Assembly (NCBI RefSeq): GCF_015291745.1
Contig: NZ_CP030059.1
Coordinates: forward strand, 6,165,501 to 6,229,500
DNA from: Bradyrhizobium sp. CCBAU 53351
GTDB lineage: Bacteria > Pseudomonadota > Alphaproteobacteria > Rhizobiales > Xanthobacteraceae
Reading direction: 5' to 3'
DNA length: 64,000 nucleotides
Each line of letters opens with the position of its first letter. Within the stretch, counting starts at the first letter, position 1. Shown piece by piece: positions 9,091-18,049 of the stretch. The notes beneath the pieces are model-generated. The model did no database searches, was not told the DNA's origin, and saw nothing but the letters and a program-made list of their open reading frames with translations. Both the position numbers and the translations under genes were made by a program.

Positions 9091-9726
9091 ATGAGCACAG
9101 GCAATGTCAACGTCGTCGCCCACCCCCTGGTCCAGCACAAGCTCTCCCTGATGCGGGAGAAGGATCGCTCGACCAAGAGCTTCCGCGAGATCCTGAACGA
9201 GATCGGGATGCTGCTCGCCTATGAGGTTACGCGCGATTTGCCGCTGGAGCTGGTCGAGATCGAGACACCGATCGCGCCGATGCGGGCGCCCAAGATCGCC
9301 GGCAAGAAGCTCACGCTGGCGCCGATCCTGCGCGCCGGCGTCGGTTTCCTCGATGGCATGCTGGCGCTGATGCCCTCCGCGCGCATCGCCCATATCGGGC
9401 TCTACCGCGATCCCGAGACATTGCAGGCCGTGGAATATTACTTCAAGGCGCCGCAGGACCTGTCCGACCGCACCGTGATCCTGATGGACCCGATGCTGGC
9501 GACGGGCAATTCGGCCTGCGCCGGCGCCTCCCTGCTCAAGGCCCGCGGCGCCCGCGACATCCGCTTCGTCTGCCTTCTGGCGGCGCCCGAGGGCATCGCG
9601 CAATTCCAGAGCGAGCATCCTGATGTGCCGATCTGGACCGCCGCGATCGACGAGCGGCTCAACGATCACGGCTACATCGTGCCGGGCCTGGGCGATGCCG
9701 GCGACCGGATGTTCGGTACCAAGTAG
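9091..9726 (+). CDS. upp: Uracil phosphoribosyltransferase
   Basis: Pyrimidine salvage: uracil + PRPP gives UMP + PPi. 211 aa, the standard length (about 208). The PRPP-binding loop is [14 protein letters not shown] near residues 129-142, and the uracil-binding C terminus reads [31 protein letters not shown] stretch precedes ATG 9091. It ends 33 bases before the acyl-CoA synthetase start. Confidence 0.97.
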   Translation: MSTGNVNVVAHPLVQHKLSLMREKDRSTKSFREILNEIGMLLAYEVTRDLPLELVEIETPIAPMRAPKIAGKKLTLAPILRAGVGFLDGMLALMPSARIAHIGLYRDPETLQAVEYYFKAPQDLSDRTVILMDPMLATGNSACAGASLLKARGARDIRFVCLLAAPEGIAQFQSEHPDVPIWTAAIDERLNDHGYIVPGLGDAGDRMFGTK

Positions 9727-9759
9727 ACAGATTTGAGCGATCGGGTTACTCCGCTTGCC

Positions 9760-11334
9760 ATGAGTACCAATGCGTTTTCGCTGCAATCGCTGATCCGGAC
9801 AGAGGCCGCCGCTGACCCCGCCTTCGTCTTCGACGGCACGCCGGTCTCGCGCGCGCAGTTCTCGGAGAAGGTTGAGCAGACCGCCGCCTGGCTCGCTGCG
9901 CAAGGCATCGGCAAGGGGGACGTGGTCGCGGTCTGGCTGGTCAACCGGATCGAGTGGCTCGCGCTGCTGTTCGCCGCCGCCCGCTGTGGTGCGATCGTCG
10001 CCGCGGTCAATACGCGTTACCGCAGTGCGGAAGTCGCGCATCTGCTTCGGCTGTCCGGCGCCAGGCTGATGGTGGTCGAGGCCGCATTCCGCTCGATCGA
10101 CTTTGCCGCAATCCTTGCCGGCATCGCCAGGGATGAGCTGCCCGCTCTGCGGAAGCTCGCAATGGTCGGCGCGGACGCGATCCCCGCGCATTGGCCCTGT
10201 GTGCGCTTCGATGCCTTCGACGGATCCTATCCGCCCGCTCCCCCTGCCCAGGACGACATCGACCTGCCGGTGCTGCTCTACACGACATCGGGCACCACCA
10301 AGGGACCGAAGCTCGTGGCGCATTCGCAGCGGACACTGGCGGGCCATGCCGTCACCGTCGCCAAGGCCCTGAATCTCTCACCGCAGCGTCATGCGCTGCT
10401 GGCCATGCTGCCGTTCTGCGGCACCTTTGGCATGACGAGCCTGCTCGGCTTCGTCGCAGCCGGTGCAACCATTCATGTGCTCGACGCCTTCGAGGCGGCA
10501 CCGGCGCTGAAGATTCTCGGCACGCAAGGGATCACGCACGCCTTCGGCTCCGACGAGATGTTCCGGCGCATTCTCGCCCTCACCGATGCGCCGCGTCCAT
10601 TCCCGCATCTGGAAACGTGCGGCTTCGCCGCCTTCCAGCCCGGTTGGCGCGAGCTTGCCGCGGAAGCCGAGGCACGCGGCCTGCCGCTGTTCGGCCTCTA
10701 CGGCTCGAGCGAGGTCCAGGCGTTGTTCTCGATCGCGCGGCCTGGTGATGCCTTCGCCGACCGCATCGAGGGCGGCGGCTGGCCGATGTCGTCCGACGCG
10801 CACGTGCGTGTACGTGACACCGAGACCGGCGCGCTTGCAGCGAGTGGCGTGTCCGGCGAGATCGAGATCAGCGCGCCGTCGCGCTTCCTCGGCTATTTCA
10901 ACAATCTGGAGGCGACGCGCGACGCAATCACCGCGGACGGGTTCTTCCGCACCGGCGATATCGGCCGGCTGCGCGGCGACGGCTCCTTCGTCTACGAGAC
11001 CCGCGCGGGCGATGCCATGCGGCTCGGCGGCTTCCTCGTCGCGCCCGGCGAGATCGAGGACGAACTCAAATCCTGTGCCGGCGTGACGGATGCGCAGGTG
11101 GTTGCAGTCGATCTGAAGGGCCAGGCACGCTGTGTCGCGTTCGTGATTCCTGCAAGGGAGCCGCCCATGCAGGAGACGTTGATCGCGCATCTGCGCCAGC
11201 GGCTCGCCGGCTACAAGGTGCCGGCGCGAATCTATCTCGTGGATTCCTTTCCCGTCACCGACAGCGCGAACGGCGTGAAGATCCAACGCGCCAGGCTGCG
11301 CGCCATGGCGATGGAGCGGATCGCCGCCGAATAG
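9760..11334 (+). CDS. AMP-dependent acyl-CoA synthetase/ligase (ANL family)
   Basis: About 524 aa. Activates a carboxylic acid to acyl-AMP and then acyl-CoA. Core ANL motifs: A3 (LLYTTSGTTKGPK), A5 (FGLYGSSEVQALFS), A7-A8 (FFRTGDIGRL, then the AMRLGGFLVAPGEIE hinge), and a lysine-containing C terminus (GVKIQRARLR). The start is set at ATG 9760; an in-frame TTG at 9733 would add nine residues. The substrate cannot be read from sequence. It is convergent with flgL. Confidence 0.92.
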   Translation: MSTNAFSLQSLIRTEAAADPAFVFDGTPVSRAQFSEKVEQTAAWLAAQGIGKGDVVAVWLVNRIEWLALLFAAARCGAIVAAVNTRYRSAEVAHLLRLSGARLMVVEAAFRSIDFAAILAGIARDELPALRKLAMVGADAIPAHWPCVRFDAFDGSYPPAPPAQDDIDLPVLLYTTSGTTKGPKLVAHSQRTLAGHAVTVAKALNLSPQRHALLAMLPFCGTFGMTSLLGFVAAGATIHVLDAFEAAPALKILGTQGITHAFGSDEMFRRILALTDAPRPFPHLETCGFAAFQPGWRELAAEAEARGLPLFGLYGSSEVQALFSIARPGDAFADRIEGGGWPMSSDAHVRVRDTETGALAASGVSGEIEISAPSRFLGYFNNLEATRDAITADGFFRTGDIGRLRGDGSFVYETRAGDAMRLGGFLVAPGEIEDELKSCAGVTDAQVVAVDLKGQARCVAFVIPAREPPMQETLIAHLRQRLAGYKVPARIYLVDSFPVTDSANGVKIQRARLRAMAMERIAAE

Positions 11335-11339
11335 CCGCG

Positions 11340-12251
11340 CTATTTCAGGTAGCTCGCGAGATTGATGCTCAGGATCTTGGCCAGCGCCGAATAGGACGCG
11401 GTGAGCTGTGCCTGGTAGGTCGACAGCTGCGCCGTGATGGCGGCGACGTCGACGCCGGTGAGGTCATTCGACAACGTTTCGGCATAGCTCTTGTAGTCGG
11501 CCTGGCGGGCACTCGCCGTCTCGATCGAGGACGCCGCATTCGAGAGCCGAGCCTGCACCGCCGCGGTGTCGTCGAGCGCCGTTCCGGCAAGATCGAGCGC
11601 GCTGGAAATGTCCGAGGACGACAGCGTGGAGCTGTTCGCGACGAATTTGAGGACCCGCATGACCTCCTCGAACGCCGAATTGTCGGCGGTGACGCCGTAC
11701 GACACTGTCTCATCCGATGCAACCCGAACCGAAGCGATCTCGTCGTCGCCCTCGTAGTAGCTGGTGTCGGCCGTCGTCGTCGAACCGGTCCCGGACGAGA
11801 AGCTCGTGAGATCGACCGGCGCCGTATCGGTCTTGCCGCCGGCGAACACATACTGGCCGTCATATTGCGTGTTCATCAGCGAGCCCATCTCCTGCAGCAT
11901 CTGCTGGGCGGTGGTGATCACCGAATTGGTCTCGGTCGAGCTGCCGGTCGAAGCGGCGCTGAGCTGGGAACGGAGCTGGGTGAGGATGTCGGTCATGGAG
12001 CCGATGGCGGAATACATCACCTGGATCTTGCTGTCGGCGAGCGTCGCAGCGTCGACATAAGACTGTGCACGCGTGACCGAGACCTGGAGGTTGACGACGT
12101 GCTGCGCGTCCGAGCCGTAACCGCCGAAATCGGTCGAGATCACCCCCGTCGATTCCTGGATCTGCTTGTTGGCCATCACCGACTCGACGCGCATCGCGTC
12201 GGCGATCATCCTGTTCGACTGCGCGAAGGTGGCGACCCGCATCGCGACCAT
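11340..12251 (-). CDS. flgL: FlgL, hook-filament junction protein (HAP3)
   Basis: 303 aa. Forms the second junction ring between hook and filament. The flagellin-like N terminus (MRVATFAQSNRMIADAMRVE) and the block FAGGKTDTAPVD at mid-protein fit FlgL. The C-terminal helix resembles flagellin (YQAQLTASYSALAKILSINLASYLK in part). Directly downstream of flgK with an 18-base gap, the usual order. The start could also be the in-frame ATG nine bases later. Confidence 0.93.
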   Translation of the reverse strand: MVAMRVATFAQSNRMIADAMRVESVMANKQIQESTGVISTDFGGYGSDAQHVVNLQVSVTRAQSYVDAATLADSKIQVMYSAIGSMTDILTQLRSQLSAASTGSSTETNSVITTAQQMLQEMGSLMNTQYDGQYVFAGGKTDTAPVDLTSFSSGTGSTTTADTSYYEGDDEIASVRVASDETVSYGVTADNSAFEEVMRVLKFVANSSTLSSSDISSALDLAGTALDDTAAVQARLSNAASSIETASARQADYKSYAETLSNDLTGVDVAAITAQLSTYQAQLTASYSALAKILSINLASYLK

Positions 12252-12269
12252 GAGCGTGCCCCCGGGCTG

Positions 12270-14042
12270 TTACGATTGAACGGCGGACAGCAGCGCCGAA
12301 TACATGGTGTTGACGGCCTGGATCAGCGCGGACGCTGCGGTGTATTTGTTCTGAAGCGTGCTGAGCTTGGCGGATTCCTCGTCCAGGTTGACGCCGGATT
12401 GCGAGGACAACGAGTTGGCATAGGTCGACTGCGCGGTTTCCTTTGCCGTGTAAGTGTCAGACGCCCGCGACGCCTTGCTGGCGACGTCGGACACGATGGC
12501 CGAGGCATAGTCGGCCAGGGAGCCGGTGGTGGCCGCAAGGCCGCCGGTGGATGCGAAGGTCCGGGATTCCGTCAGCGCGTCGTGGAAGGCGTTGACCACG
12601 CTGGTCGAACCGGACGACAGCACGCTGCTGCCGACGGTCAGGCTCGACGAGGAATCCAGCGTCGCGAGCTGAATCTCGTTCACCCCGGACAGGATCTTGC
12701 TGTTGACCGCGATATCCGCCGCGCTCGTTCCCGTCATGAGGTCGTTGAGGCCGAAATACTCCGAAAACCCCTCCCCCGCGCTGCCGACCGAGCTCGTCAT
12801 CTGGTTGATGGCGACACCGTTGCCCGAGCCGGTCGCCGCGATCGAGAGATGGCCGTCCGCATCGATCGAGGCCGACAATCCGGAAATGCCGTTGATGGCG
12901 GTGACGAGGTCGCCGACCGTGGAATAGGACGACAGGTCGAGATCGCCGTACGAGACCAGATTGCCGCCCTGGTCGGTGACGGCAAGGCGTACCGTGCCCG
13001 AGGCGGACAGCGCCGTGCCGCTGGTGACGCTGGCCGTACCGGTGAGGCTGGTCGGCGCCGGCACTGCGGATGCGCTGTTCGAGACACTGTTCATCACTGA
13101 AGCGAGCTGCTGGGCAAGCTGGTCCAGCTGGGACTGCGCGTCCGGGAGCGTCTTGTCGCGCAGCGTGATGAGCGCGCCGATGTCTCCATCCGATATCTGC
13201 GAGGTGATGTCGACACCGTTCACCATGATCGCACTGAAGCCGCTCGACGAGGAACCGGCGGTGTAGGTTGTCGATGCCGTCACGTTGGAAGCGGCCGTAT
13301 AGCTGATCTCATGCGCGGAGCTGTCGACCAGCGCCTGGCCGGACTTGGTGTAGATCTGAATATCGCCGTTCGACGCAGTGAAGTAATTGACGTTCATCTT
13401 CGAGGCGAGGTCCTGCAGCGCGGTGTTGCGCTGGTCCTCGAGGTCCGCGGTCGACTGGCCCGCCGCCGCCGTCTGCTTGATCTCTGCGTTCAGATCCGCG
13501 ATCTGCTGCAGGTCGGTATTGACGTCATCGATCGCGGACGCGATGTCCTGGTCGGCGCCGGCGCGGAGCTTCTGGATGCTGCTCGAGGTCTCCCGCAACT
13601 GACTGGCGACATCATCGAGTGCGCTGACCACATTGGATTGCAGAGAGGCGCTGCCCGGCGAACTCGCCAGCGACGCCAGCGCCGATTCCAGCGAGGCGAT
13701 GCTGTTGGCGAGCGAGGTCCCTGTTGACGATGAGTCGGTGTTGCTGGTCGATCCGTAGAGCTTTCCAAGCGACGTCAGGTAGGTATTCGTGGTGTCCGCC
13801 GATCCGAGCTCCGAGGTCGCGGCGATCAGCGATTTCAGCAACAGCTTGTCGACGGTCGAGGTGATGCCCGTCACCGTGACGCCGGTGCCGACGCCATTGG
13901 TCACGCTGCTCGACTGGTTCGCGGCCTTCGCGGTATAGCCGGTCGTGTCGGCGTTCGAGATGTTCGACGACGTCACGCTGATCTGCACGGACGTGGCCGA
14001 GAGCCCGCTGAAGGCGATGGATCGCGCGATATCGAGTGACAT
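12270..14042 (-). CDS. flgK: FlgK, hook-associated protein 1
   Basis: 590 aa, the first hook-filament junction protein. The N-terminal rod/hook motif is SNISNADTTGYTAKAANQS (about residues 25-43), and the C terminus has NLDEESAKLSTLQNKYTAASALIQ. The central region is Ser/Thr/Ala-rich. A strong GAGGAGG site precedes ATG 14042. Translated with flgN-like and flgL genes on the same strand. Confidence 0.96.
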   Translation of the reverse strand: MSLDIARSIAFSGLSATSVQISVTSSNISNADTTGYTAKAANQSSSVTNGVGTGVTVTGITSTVDKLLLKSLIAATSELGSADTTNTYLTSLGKLYGSTSNTDSSSTGTSLANSIASLESALASLASSPGSASLQSNVVSALDDVASQLRETSSSIQKLRAGADQDIASAIDDVNTDLQQIADLNAEIKQTAAAGQSTADLEDQRNTALQDLASKMNVNYFTASNGDIQIYTKSGQALVDSSAHEISYTAASNVTASTTYTAGSSSSGFSAIMVNGVDITSQISDGDIGALITLRDKTLPDAQSQLDQLAQQLASVMNSVSNSASAVPAPTSLTGTASVTSGTALSASGTVRLAVTDQGGNLVSYGDLDLSSYSTVGDLVTAINGISGLSASIDADGHLSIAATGSGNGVAINQMTSSVGSAGEGFSEYFGLNDLMTGTSAADIAVNSKILSGVNEIQLATLDSSSSLTVGSSVLSSGSTSVVNAFHDALTESRTFASTGGLAATTGSLADYASAIVSDVASKASRASDTYTAKETAQSTYANSLSSQSGVNLDEESAKLSTLQNKYTAASALIQAVNTMYSALLSAVQS

Positions 14043-14060
14043 GGCGGCCTCCTCGGCTGG

Positions 14061-14546
14061 TCAGGCGCTGCGGCTGGTGCCGCTGGAAACCGCGCGCGCG
14101 GCGAGCCGGCCGGAGGCGCCATAGGGCGACACCGCCGAGATCTGCTCGCGGATCGCCTGCATGACCGCCTCGATCCGTCGGTTGCTGGCCTCGATCGCCG
14201 CGCGCAGGCGGAGCAGGTTCTCATCCATCGCCGCACGCAGATTCAGGATCCGCTCCAGGAGCTGCTCGCGCAGGATGCGGTCCCTGACGTTCAGGCTGGT
14301 GTTGCCCGCCGCGCATTCCGCCACCGTGCGCTCGAACATCTCTGCCAGCCGGTTCTTCTCGTCGACCTGCTTCAGGCGCGAGGCGGGCAGGCCCTTGGCG
14401 AGCTCTGCATTCTCCGTCGCGACCAGCGCGGTCAGCGTATCGATCAGCGTGATCAGCGACTTGATCCGGGCATCGCTCATCCCCGCGGACTGGCTGTAGG
14501 CCTGATTTTTGGCTTTGCTTTCGGCTTGGGCTAGGGTCATCGTCAT
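14061..14546 (-). CDS. FlgN-like flagellar export chaperone candidate
   Basis: 161 aa, almost wholly helical and coiled-coil prone (DARIKSLITLIDTLTALVATENAELAKG..., LREQLLERILNLRAAMDENLLRLRAAI). Placed immediately upstream of flgK; FlgN family proteins chaperone FlgK and FlgL, and the E-N-x-L pattern near residue 46 fits. Low sequence conservation is normal for this family, so the name rests on position and architecture. Confidence 0.7.
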   Translation of the reverse strand: MTMTLAQAESKAKNQAYSQSAGMSDARIKSLITLIDTLTALVATENAELAKGLPASRLKQVDEKNRLAEMFERTVAECAAGNTSLNVRDRILREQLLERILNLRAAMDENLLRLRAAIEASNRRIEAVMQAIREQISAVSPYGASGRLAARAVSSGTSRSA

Positions 14547-14552
14547 CGCCCT

Positions 14553-14813
14553 CTAATTGTGCGGCTTGCCGCGGCCGGCTTGTGAACTGCGCAAATAAGC
14601 GCCGATCGCGGTCGTCCTGGCGGTTGCCTGTTTCATCTGCCCTTCGATCTCAGCGCATTCGCGCAGAAGGCCGCGGCGAACCATCTCGAAATCGTCGAGG
14701 AGCGCGAGCAACTGCTTGCGATCACCGCTCCCGACCGTCGCGGCCCGCGCCACCAACCGCCGCAGCCGGCGCAGCAGCGCTTCTCCGGCAGCACTCGCGC
14801 TTTCGCCCTGCAT
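14553..14813 (-). CDS. Small helical flagellar-cluster protein (86 aa)
   Basis: 86 residues, helical and Arg-rich (LLRRLRRLVARAATVG, then QLLALLDDFEMVRRGLLRECAEIEGQMKQA). Sits between flgE (3-base gap) and the FlgN-like gene (6-base gap), so certainly co-transcribed. Could be a second chaperone or an assembly regulator. No family recognised. Confidence 0.75.
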   Translation of the reverse strand: MQGESASAAGEALLRRLRRLVARAATVGSGDRKQLLALLDDFEMVRRGLLRECAEIEGQMKQATARTTAIGAYLRSSQAGRGKPHN

Positions 14814-14816
14814 CGC

Positions 14817-16082
14817 TCACCTCATCGCCGAGATCAGCGTGTCGTACATCTTGTTGACGGTGGAGATCACTTGCGACGCTGCGGAATAGGCCTGTTGCGC
14901 CGAAATCATGCTCGAGAATTGGCTGGAGGTGTCGGTGGTCGACGACTCCAGCTCGCTGCCGTAGACCGTGCCCGCGCCGTTCTCGCCTGAGGCCTGTAAC
15001 GCGGCGTTGCCCGATGTCACGGTCGCCGAATAAATGCCGTTGCTGGAAGCGGCCAGTCCGTTGGGATCGGCGAAGGTCGCGACCGCGATTTTGTAGATCG
15101 CGATGGTCTCGCCGTTGGAATAGGTGGCGTCGACGACGCCGTTCTTGCCGATCGAGATGCTGGACAGCTTGCCATAGGACAGACCGTCCGAATCGATACT
15201 GGTGACGTTAACGTCAGGCGTGGTCTCGCCGGAAGCGTATTGGGTCAGGCCGTCGGTGCCTCCGACGGTGCCGAGATCGAGCGTGATCGTGCTGTCGGCG
15301 GCGCCATCGGTCCAGCCCGTCACGGCAATTGTCGCGGGATCCGGGCTCGTGCTGGCGAGCGATCCGTCGCTGTTGAAGGTGATGTCGATGGTGCCCGAGG
15401 CCGTGCCCGTCGCAGTCGTCGTGTCCGAGGCCGACGTCGGATTGGCAAAGCTGGCACTCCAGGTGTTGGTGCCGGTCTTGCTCCAGGTGATCTGCATCGT
15501 GTTTGCGGCGCCGAGCGAATCGTAGACCGTCATCGAGCTGGTGTAGGTATCGCCGGTTGCGGCATCCGACGGCAGGTTCGCCGCGATCGTGGTCTTGGTG
15601 GTGGCGCTGCCGCTGGTCGATGCGACCTGGGTGTTGATCGCCCCGAGATTGCTCGCCGATTCACTGCCGACGACGTTGCCGTCCGCGTCGGTACGCCAGC
15701 CCTCGAGGTAATAGCCGTTGCTCTCGAGATAGCCGGCATTGTTGATCGAGAAGGCGCCGTTGCGGGTATAGGCGACTGTGCCGCCGGACGTGGCGTCGGT
15801 CACCACGAAGAAGCCCGAGCCCTGGATCGCGACGTCGGTGGCGTTGGAGGTCGCCGCGAGCAGGCCTTGCTGGGTGATGTTGGCGCGCCCCGAAACGGTG
15901 ACGCCGCCCGAGGCGTAGGATGTCGTGTTGCTGGAGGCCGTCACCAGCGCGTCGAACATGGCCGACGTCGTCTTGTAGCCGGTCGTGTCGGAATTGGCGA
16001 TGTTGTCGCTGATCATCGACAGGGATTGGCTCTGGGCGCTGAGCGCCGAGATCGCCGAGGACAATGCGCCGGTGAGACTCAT
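14817..16082 (-). CDS. flgE: FlgE, flagellar hook protein
   Basis: 421 aa hook subunit. N-terminal motif SMISDNIANSDTTGYKTTSAMFD (about residues 21-43); the FlgE-specific block AIQGSGFFVVTDATSGG near 84-100; the C-terminal helix QAYSAASQVISTVNKMYDTLISAMR. The variable centre is exceptionally Ser/Thr-rich and poor in lysine. Starts 46 bases after flgD. Confidence 0.96.
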   Translation of the reverse strand: MSLTGALSSAISALSAQSQSLSMISDNIANSDTTGYKTTSAMFDALVTASSNTTSYASGGVTVSGRANITQQGLLAATSNATDVAIQGSGFFVVTDATSGGTVAYTRNGAFSINNAGYLESNGYYLEGWRTDADGNVVGSESASNLGAINTQVASTSGSATTKTTIAANLPSDAATGDTYTSSMTVYDSLGAANTMQITWSKTGTNTWSASFANPTSASDTTTATGTASGTIDITFNSDGSLASTSPDPATIAVTGWTDGAADSTITLDLGTVGGTDGLTQYASGETTPDVNVTSIDSDGLSYGKLSSISIGKNGVVDATYSNGETIAIYKIAVATFADPNGLAASSNGIYSATVTSGNAALQASGENGAGTVYGSELESSTTDTSSQFSSMISAQQAYSAASQVISTVNKMYDTLISAMR

Positions 16083-16128
16083 GATGAAACTCCGAGGAAA
16101 TCGGGAACGTTAAGACAGGAACTTGGGA

Positions 16129-16794
16129 TCAAGACGTGACGCCCAGGATGTTCGCGGCGCTGACGGCAATACCGTTCACCGTGAGCGAGGGCGTCGAGGT
16201 CGAGGTGTCGATGCCGGTCACCGTGCCGGTGACGGTCGTGTAGTTGAGCACCGAGTTGCCTGCGGAGTCGGTCGCGGTCACCGAGATGGTATACTGGCCG
16301 CCATCGGAGAGCTGGTTGCCGCTGGAATCCTTGCCGTCCCAGGTGAAGCTGTTGGAGCCGGAATTGCCCGTCCCCGTGCCGGTGTAGACGACGTTACCCG
16401 AGGAGTCCGAGATGCTGATCGAAACATCAGATGCAGCCGAGGACAGCGAGTAGCCGAAGCTCGCCGAACCGTTGCTGAGTGTCGAGGTATCGGTCTTCGC
16501 CTCCACGGTGTGGCCGATATAGTTCACCGAGTTCAGCGTCACGAGGCTCGAGAACGAACTCGCCAGCGACGACATGTTGGAATTGATGGACTGCTGCTGG
16601 GTGAAATTGGCGTAGGAGGTGAGCTGATTGATGAAGTCGGTGGTCGAGGTCGCGTTCAACGGATCCTGGTTCTGAAGCTCGCTGACCAGCAGACTGAGGA
16701 AGTCGCTGGACGTCAGCGACGACGAGGACGACGCGCTCGACGACGATGTCGTGGTGGTCGCAGTCGTTGCGGAACTCACGGCGGAAACGGTCAT
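16129..16794 (-). CDS. flgD: FlgD, hook assembly scaffold/capping protein
   Basis: 221 aa from ATG 16794, which has GGAG six bases upstream; the longer frame above it is not needed. The N terminus contains the FlgD signature LTSSDFLSLLVSELQNQDPLN preceded by a Ser/Thr homopolymer-like stretch (about residues 8-27). Then the FlgD Ig/tudor part with FTWDGKDSSGNQLSDGQY-like sequence. Caps the growing hook. Directly upstream of flgE. Confidence 0.94.
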   Translation of the reverse strand: MTVSAVSSATTATTTTSSSSASSSSSLTSSDFLSLLVSELQNQDPLNATSTTDFINQLTSYANFTQQQSINSNMSSLASSFSSLVTLNSVNYIGHTVEAKTDTSTLSNGSASFGYSLSSAASDVSISISDSSGNVVYTGTGTGNSGSNSFTWDGKDSSGNQLSDGGQYTISVTATDSAGNSVLNYTTVTGTVTGIDTSTSTPSLTVNGIAVSAANILGVTS

Positions 16795-17160
16795 CAGAAA
16801 CTCCGGCTTTCCCGCGCTGCCGGCGACCAGATGCCGGCCGGTACGCTTGAAATCTGTGTGCTGATGAAACGGGTGGGCGCGCGGATTCAGGCGCGGATTT
16901 AGCTGCGCGAAAACCGCTTTCGACGCGGCAAAATCTGCCGTGTACGCGCGCTGGAATGCGATGATCAAATTGGTCCGTTGCTGCGACGAGGCCGCACCAC
17001 AACTTGCTTGCTCGCGAGCACGAGCATTAACGCCTCCACGACGGCATGGCCGAGCTTATCCCGGGCCATCCACGCGTCGCCGCGCGGCACGAGAACGTGG
17101 ATGCCCGGGACAAGCCCGGGCATGACGACCTCGCGTGGTGTTCGGTATCAGTAAGAAGCG
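16795..17160. other. Intergenic region upstream of flgD
   Basis: About 365 bases. A frame continues 58 codons upstream of flgD but lacks a good ribosome site, so it is not called. The right part is occupied by a palindromic repeat (17040-17129). The flgDE promoter should lie here; no clear sigma-28 or sigma-54 element was found by eye. Confidence 0.55.
17040..17129. repeat. Palindromic intergenic repeat, copy 2
   Basis: About 90 bases with arms around GGCATGGCCGAGC and CCCGGGCATGACGACC, and inner ATCCACG/CGTGGAT arms. Same family as 6504-6584; the half ATCCACGT...GTGGATG is shared. Located in the gap upstream of flgD. Confidence 0.75.
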
Positions 17161-17433
17161 TCAGCTCCCCGCCGTCTCACCTTCCGTGCGGGGCTCGGCG
17201 GTATCGTCTTTCATCTTGGCAGCAGCGGCGACGATGCGGTCGGCGAGGCCTGCGGGCGCGCGGACGGTCGGCGCCGCAAGCGCGCTGCGCAAGGTGCGCG
17301 CCTCTTCGAGCAGGGCCTGCGCCGCGGGCGATCGCGCCAACAGCTCTTGCGCAGGCACGCGCCGATCCTCGGGCCAGCGGGAAAGATCCTCGCCCAGCCG
17401 GTCGATCAGTTCCTCAAACTCGGTGACGTCCAT
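17161..17433 (-). CDS. Small hypothetical protein with LSRWP motif (90 aa)
   Basis: 90 residues, acidic and Ala-rich. The block LIDRLGEDLSRWPEDRR (about residues 9-25) followed by ARSPAAQALLEEAR recalls short alphaproteobacterial proteins often found beside ECF sigma factors. Here the ECF sigma gene is 3.3 kb away, across flagellin, fliD and fliS. It lies between fliS and flgD on the same strand. A role as sigma-factor partner is inference only. Confidence 0.7.
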   Translation of the reverse strand: MDVTEFEELIDRLGEDLSRWPEDRRVPAQELLARSPAAQALLEEARTLRSALAAPTVRAPAGLADRIVAAAAKMKDDTAEPRTEGETAGS

Positions 17434-17599
17434 CGCCTGCCGATCCTGCTTCGGTCAGGCCTGTCATAAAGCATTGCAGGCGCGGCGAAAACCGGATTTC
17501 GGCGAACTGCGGCGCCAAAAGCGCCCGCAGCACTACGGACGACGGCGCAAATGGCGGCCCGGATGATCGCAGAAGCGCACCGGGATCGGCCGGAGCGGT

Positions 17600-18028
17600 T
17601 CAGCCCCTGCGGGCCATGTCGGCCGGCGCGGCGCCTCCGCTGCGCGAGGCGGCATCGACGAATTCCCAGGCCTCCCGAAGCTCGGAGAGCCCCGCGATGA
17701 TGCGTGCGAAACTCGCGCGCGCGTGCGGACGGCCGAACGCCTTGAGGCTTGCCAGGATCATCGCGTTATAGGTCTGGAACACCTGTTCCGCCACCGCGCC
17801 GCCCTTGGCGAAGTCGAGATTGTGGCTCAGTCCGCGCAGGATTGCGGTCGCCCTCATCAGGTGCTCGTGCCCCTCCTCGAAGCGGCGCGCTTCCTGCGCG
17901 GCCAGCGATTTCTGCAGGAAGCTGATGGCTCCCCCCAGCAGCATCGAAATCGCCTTGAGCGGCGGCACGCTCGTTGCCGCGCCCCGATAGGCCTGGTTGG
18001 CCATGTACGCCATCTGGTTATGCATCAT
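17600..18028 (-). CDS. fliS: FliS, flagellin export chaperone
   Basis: 142 aa helical protein. FliS-like features: N-terminal YMANQAYRGAA, the helix LGGAISFLQKSLAAQEARRFEEGHEHLMRATAILRGLSHNLDF (positions about 31-73), and a C-terminal helix bundle. FliS binds newly made flagellin and prevents polymerisation before export. Typical neighbour order fliC-fliD-fliS, 21 bases after fliD. Confidence 0.88.
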   Translation of the reverse strand: MMHNQMAYMANQAYRGAATSVPPLKAISMLLGGAISFLQKSLAAQEARRFEEGHEHLMRATAILRGLSHNLDFAKGGAVAEQVFQTYNAMILASLKAFGRPHARASFARIIAGLSELREAWEFVDAASRSGGAAPADMARRG

Positions 18029-18049
18029 CGATCACTCTGTCTCACACGA

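Noticed and set aside
16795..16968. N-terminal extension of flgD by 58 codons
   Set aside because: Lacks a ribosome site; the internal ATG 16794 has GGAG six bases upstream and begins the normal FlgD N terminus.
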